NCBI RefSeq assembly: GCF_001040945.1 | Contig: NZ_CP011930.1 | Location: 992,001-1,056,000, forward strand | Length of the DNA stretch: 64,000 nucleotides | Direction of reading: 5' to 3' | DNA from: Herbaspirillum seropedicae | Lineage (GTDB): Bacteria; Pseudomonadota; Gammaproteobacteria; Burkholderiales; Burkholderiaceae_D | The notes under the pieces: generated by a model | Database searches by the model: none | What the model was told of the DNA's origin: nothing | What the model saw: only the letters and a program-made list of their open reading frames with translations | Translations under genes and position numbers: made by a program | Shown here: positions 61,929 through 64,000 of the stretch, piece by piece | Position numbering within the stretch: the stretch's first letter is position 1 | Layout: each line of letters begins with the position of its first letter

Positions 61929-63263
61929 ATGCAAGCAAGCTATGCCAGTCATGTCGCGCCACCCCAGGGAGAGCGTAGCCGCTTCCCCTTCCTGAAGCTC
62001 TACTTCCTGACCGCCATCGTGATGCTGCTGGCCGACTGGATCGGGTCGGTCACGCTCAACGTCGGTCCGGGCAAGGTGGTGCTCCTGCCCATGGTGTGGG
62101 CCATCCTGATGGGCGGCGTGCTGGGGCTGCTGCACAAGTCCATGCCGGCGCCGCTGCGACTGGATACGTCCCTGCAATTCCGCGCGGCCTCGGTGCTGCA
62201 GCCGGCACTGTTGCTGTTCATCGCCAAGCTGGGCCTGATGGTGGGCAGTTCGCTGCCCAAGCTGGCCGCCGCCGGCTGGGCGCTGGCTTTCCAGGAGCTG
62301 GGGCATTTCGTCGGCACCATCCTGATCGGCCTGCCGCTGGCGCTGCTGCTGGGCATCAAGCGCGAGGCCATCGGCGCTACCTTCTCGGTGGGGCGCGAAC
62401 CCAGCCTGGCCATCATCGGCGAGCGCTACGGCATGGATTCTCCCGAGGGGCGCGGCGTGCTGGCCGAGTACCTGACCGGGACCCTGTTCGGGGCCGTGTT
62501 CATTGCCATCCTGGCGGGCTTCCTGGCCAGCCTCAACCTCTTCCATCCGTATGCGCTGGCCATGGGGGCGGGCGTGGGCTCGGGCAGCATGATGGCGGCG
62601 GCGGCCGGCGCCGTGGCGGCCCAGCAGACTGCCGACGTGGCCAAGGACGTGATGACCTTTGCGGCGGCCAGCAACCTCATCACCACCACATTGGGTACCT
62701 ACTTCACGCTGTTCATCTCGCTGCCGCTGGCGGTGTATGGCTATCGCGTGCTGGAACCCATCCTCGGGCGCACCACGCGGGCGTCCACCGAGCAGAGCCA
62801 GGTCAGCGCCAGTGACCATGCCGAGGTGCCGGAACTGAATCCGCTGCAAAAGTGGGGCGCCTGGGGTGTGGCGGCGGTACTGACCCTGGTGAGCGACTGG
62901 ATCCTCTATGGCAGCAAGCCCATCGAGACCTTGCCCGGCATGCTGGTGATCCTGGCGGCGGTGGCCGTGGGTGACGTGTTGTGCCGTCTGACGGGGCGCA
63001 GGGTGCCGGCGGTATGCTGGGTGTCCATCATGGCCATGGCACTGACCTCGCCGCTCTGTCCGTGGGCGCCGCAGCTGGTGGCGCTGACCGGCAAGATCAA
63101 TTTCCTGTCGGTGACGCCGGTCATGCTGACCTTCGCCGGCCTGTCGCTGGCCAAGGATATTCCGGCCTTCCGCCGCCTGGGCTGGCGCATCGTGCTGGTG
63201 TCCTTCGCCGCCAATGCCGGCACCTTTATCGGTGCCACCCTGGTGGCCGAGATCTTCCATTGA
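61929..63263 (+). CDS. DUF3100 membrane protein
   Basis: A 444-residue polytopic inner-membrane protein with about ten hydrophobic segments (for example LYFLTAIVMLLADWIG, VVLLPMVWAILMGGVLGLL, LVMLTFAGLSLA-like stretches) and a polar loop near 285-300. MGAGVGSGSMMAAAAGAVAAQQ and LGHFVGTILIGLPLALLLG are typical of the DUF3100 family, which looks transporter-like but has no settled function. The context of a dehydrogenase pair and a DASS carrier suggests export or import of an organic acid. Confidence 0.85.
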   Translation: MQASYASHVAPPQGERSRFPFLKLYFLTAIVMLLADWIGSVTLNVGPGKVVLLPMVWAILMGGVLGLLHKSMPAPLRLDTSLQFRAASVLQPALLLFIAKLGLMVGSSLPKLAAAGWALAFQELGHFVGTILIGLPLALLLGIKREAIGATFSVGREPSLAIIGERYGMDSPEGRGVLAEYLTGTLFGAVFIAILAGFLASLNLFHPYALAMGAGVGSGSMMAAAAGAVAAQQTADVAKDVMTFAAASNLITTTLGTYFTLFISLPLAVYGYRVLEPILGRTTRASTEQSQVSASDHAEVPELNPLQKWGAWGVAAVLTLVSDWILYGSKPIETLPGMLVILAAVAVGDVLCRLTGRRVPAVCWVSIMAMALTSPLCPWAPQLVALTGKINFLSVTPVMLTFAGLSLAKDIPAFRRLGWRIVLVSFAANAGTFIGATLVAEIFH

Positions 63264-63351
63264 GCGCAAATAAAACCGCGCTTTGCTGGCCCAGATCAAA
63301 ACATCGGCAATGAGCGCGACTGTGCGCTGACCCGGCTGACTATACTGGCGA

Positions 63352-63395
63352 AAGATGGCCGTACGGCAACAGGCTGTGCGGCCATCTTGTGTTTA
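63352..63395 (+). terminator. Terminator after the DUF3100 gene
   Basis: AAGATGGCCG (63352-63361) and CGGCCATCTT (63379-63388) form a perfect 10-bp stem with a 17-base loop, followed by GTGTTT. It separates DUF3100 from the next gene. Confidence 0.65.
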
Positions 63396-63413
63396 GTCAT
63401 CCAGGATGCCCTC

Positions 63414-64000
63414 ATGCTTGCCCAACTCAAAGCCGCCTTCAAGTATTTCAACGATGCCGTTCCCTTCAAGCTGGTCCCGGCGCTGATCGCCACCGCGGTC
63501 CTGATCGCGCTCTTGCTCACGCCCTGTCCGACCGGCCTGGAGCCCAAGGCCTGGGCGCTGGTGGCGATCTTCCTCACCACCATCGTCGCCATCATCCTCA
63601 AGGTCATGCCCATCGGCGTGATGGCGATGATGGCCATCGTCATCGTCTCGCTGTCGCAGGTCACCTCGACCTCTTCCAAAGGGGCGATCACCGATGCGCT
63701 GGCCAGTTTTTCCAACCCGCTGATCTGGCTCATCGTGGTGGCCATCCTGATCTCGCGCGGATTGAAGAAGACCGGGCTGGGCCGTCGCGTGGGACTGATG
63801 TTCATTGCCCTGCTGGGCAAGCGCACCATCGGCATCGGCTATGGCCTGGCCATCTGCGAACTGGTGCTGGCGCCCTTCACGCCCAGCAATACCGCACGCG
63901 GCGGCGGCATCGTCCACCCCATCATGAAGTCGATCGCCAACGCCTTCGATTCCGATCCCGCCAAGGGGACGCAGAACAAGGTCGGCAGCTATCTGGCGCT
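63414..64000 (+). CDS. DASS-family carboxylate transporter, partial
   Basis: The gene runs off the right window edge; about 195 residues are visible. They show hydrophobic segments (LVPALIATAVLIALLLTP, WALVAIFLTTIVAIIL, LIWLIVVAILISRGLKKTGLGRRV) and the APFTPSNTARGGGIVHPI motif, which is typical of 2-oxoglutarate/malate translocators and related divalent anion/Na+ symporters. A carboxylate substrate is therefore likely. Confidence 0.88.
   Translation, partial: MLAQLKAAFKYFNDAVPFKLVPALIATAVLIALLLTPCPTGLEPKAWALVAIFLTTIVAIILKVMPIGVMAMMAIVIVSLSQVTSTSSKGAITDALASFSNPLIWLIVVAILISRGLKKTGLGRRVGLMFIALLGKRTIGIGYGLAICELVLAPFTPSNTARGGGIVHPIMKSIANAFDSDPAKGTQNKVGSYLA

Noticed and set aside
61713-63299. Minus-strand open frame of 528 codons opposite DUF3100
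   Set aside because: Histidine/glutamine-rich translation typical of the antisense of membrane proteins.

Overview
The window looks like chromosome from a GC-rich beta-proteobacterium of the Burkholderiales, most likely a Herbaspirillum-like member of the Oxalobacteraceae. This is inferred from gene content and protein style (P2-type prophage genes, AraC- and LysR-controlled catabolic blocks, type VI secretion cassettes, a long-form LeuA). No rRNA operon, intact tRNA or CRISPR array is visible.

Layout. (1) 1-6816: capsid and packaging module of a P2-like prophage, with a putative small membrane protein, X, L, M, N and O on the minus strand and P, Q and a zinc-finger protein on the plus strand. 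The integrase, repressor and replication genes expected beyond Q are absent on this side. (2) 7011-10523: an orphan CheY-like receiver, then a minus-strand type VI secretion (T6SS) cassette in the order PAAR, DUF4123 adaptor, co-adaptor, Tox-REase-5-like nuclease, Imm52-like immunity. This is the order known for TseT/TsiT of Pseudomonas aeruginosa. (3) 10948-12707: a two-gene DUF262 plus HEPN pair, a plausible phage-defence module. (4) 13071-33050: about 20 kb bounded by two directly repeated copies of a roughly 205-bp sequence, each carrying the 3' part of a tRNA and a terminator. Inside are an acyl-CoA activation/beta-oxidation block (14538-19487), an operon for amidase, Fe-type nitrile hydratase, its GTPase activator and a haem aldoxime dehydratase (20975-26193), two related outer-membrane channel proteins around a truncated haemoglobin, a flavoprotein with the active-site signature of nitroalkane oxidase, and three AraC-type regulators.

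(5) 33352-36588: an IS3-family transposase relic, leuA and a divergent AraC regulator. (6) 36962-42353: a second T6SS cassette of VgrG, a large modular effector, a candidate immunity protein and PAAR. (7) 42560-48483: a LysR regulator, an HD-GYP phosphodiesterase, a secreted alpha/beta hydrolase and a TonB-dependent siderophore receptor under a Fur-like box. (8) 48610-58261: an organosulfur region with a SfnR-type sigma-54 activator, FMN reductase, dimethylsulfone monooxygenase SfnG, a branched-chain-amino-acid-type ABC importer and SfnB. A sigma-54 promoter and two tandem palindromes lie upstream. (9) 58268-64000: a LysR regulator, a 3-hydroxyisobutyrate-dehydrogenase-family enzyme, an aldehyde dehydrogenase, a DUF3100 membrane protein and the start of a DASS-type carboxylate transporter cut by the window end.

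How the parts work together. The 20-kb interval encodes a near-complete route from aldoximes to nitriles, amides, carboxylic acids, acyl-CoA and acetyl-CoA, with possible entry of nitroalkanes through the nitroalkane-oxidase-like protein. The sfn block forms a sulfur-scavenging unit with its own activator and importer. The two T6SS cassettes supply antibacterial effectors, but no structural T6SS genes are in the window. The most distinctive observations are the nitro/aldoxime/nitrile island with a motif shared between two of its divergent promoters, the DUF262-HEPN pair, and the VgrG-linked effector whose C-terminus faintly resembles ADP-ribosyl cyclases.
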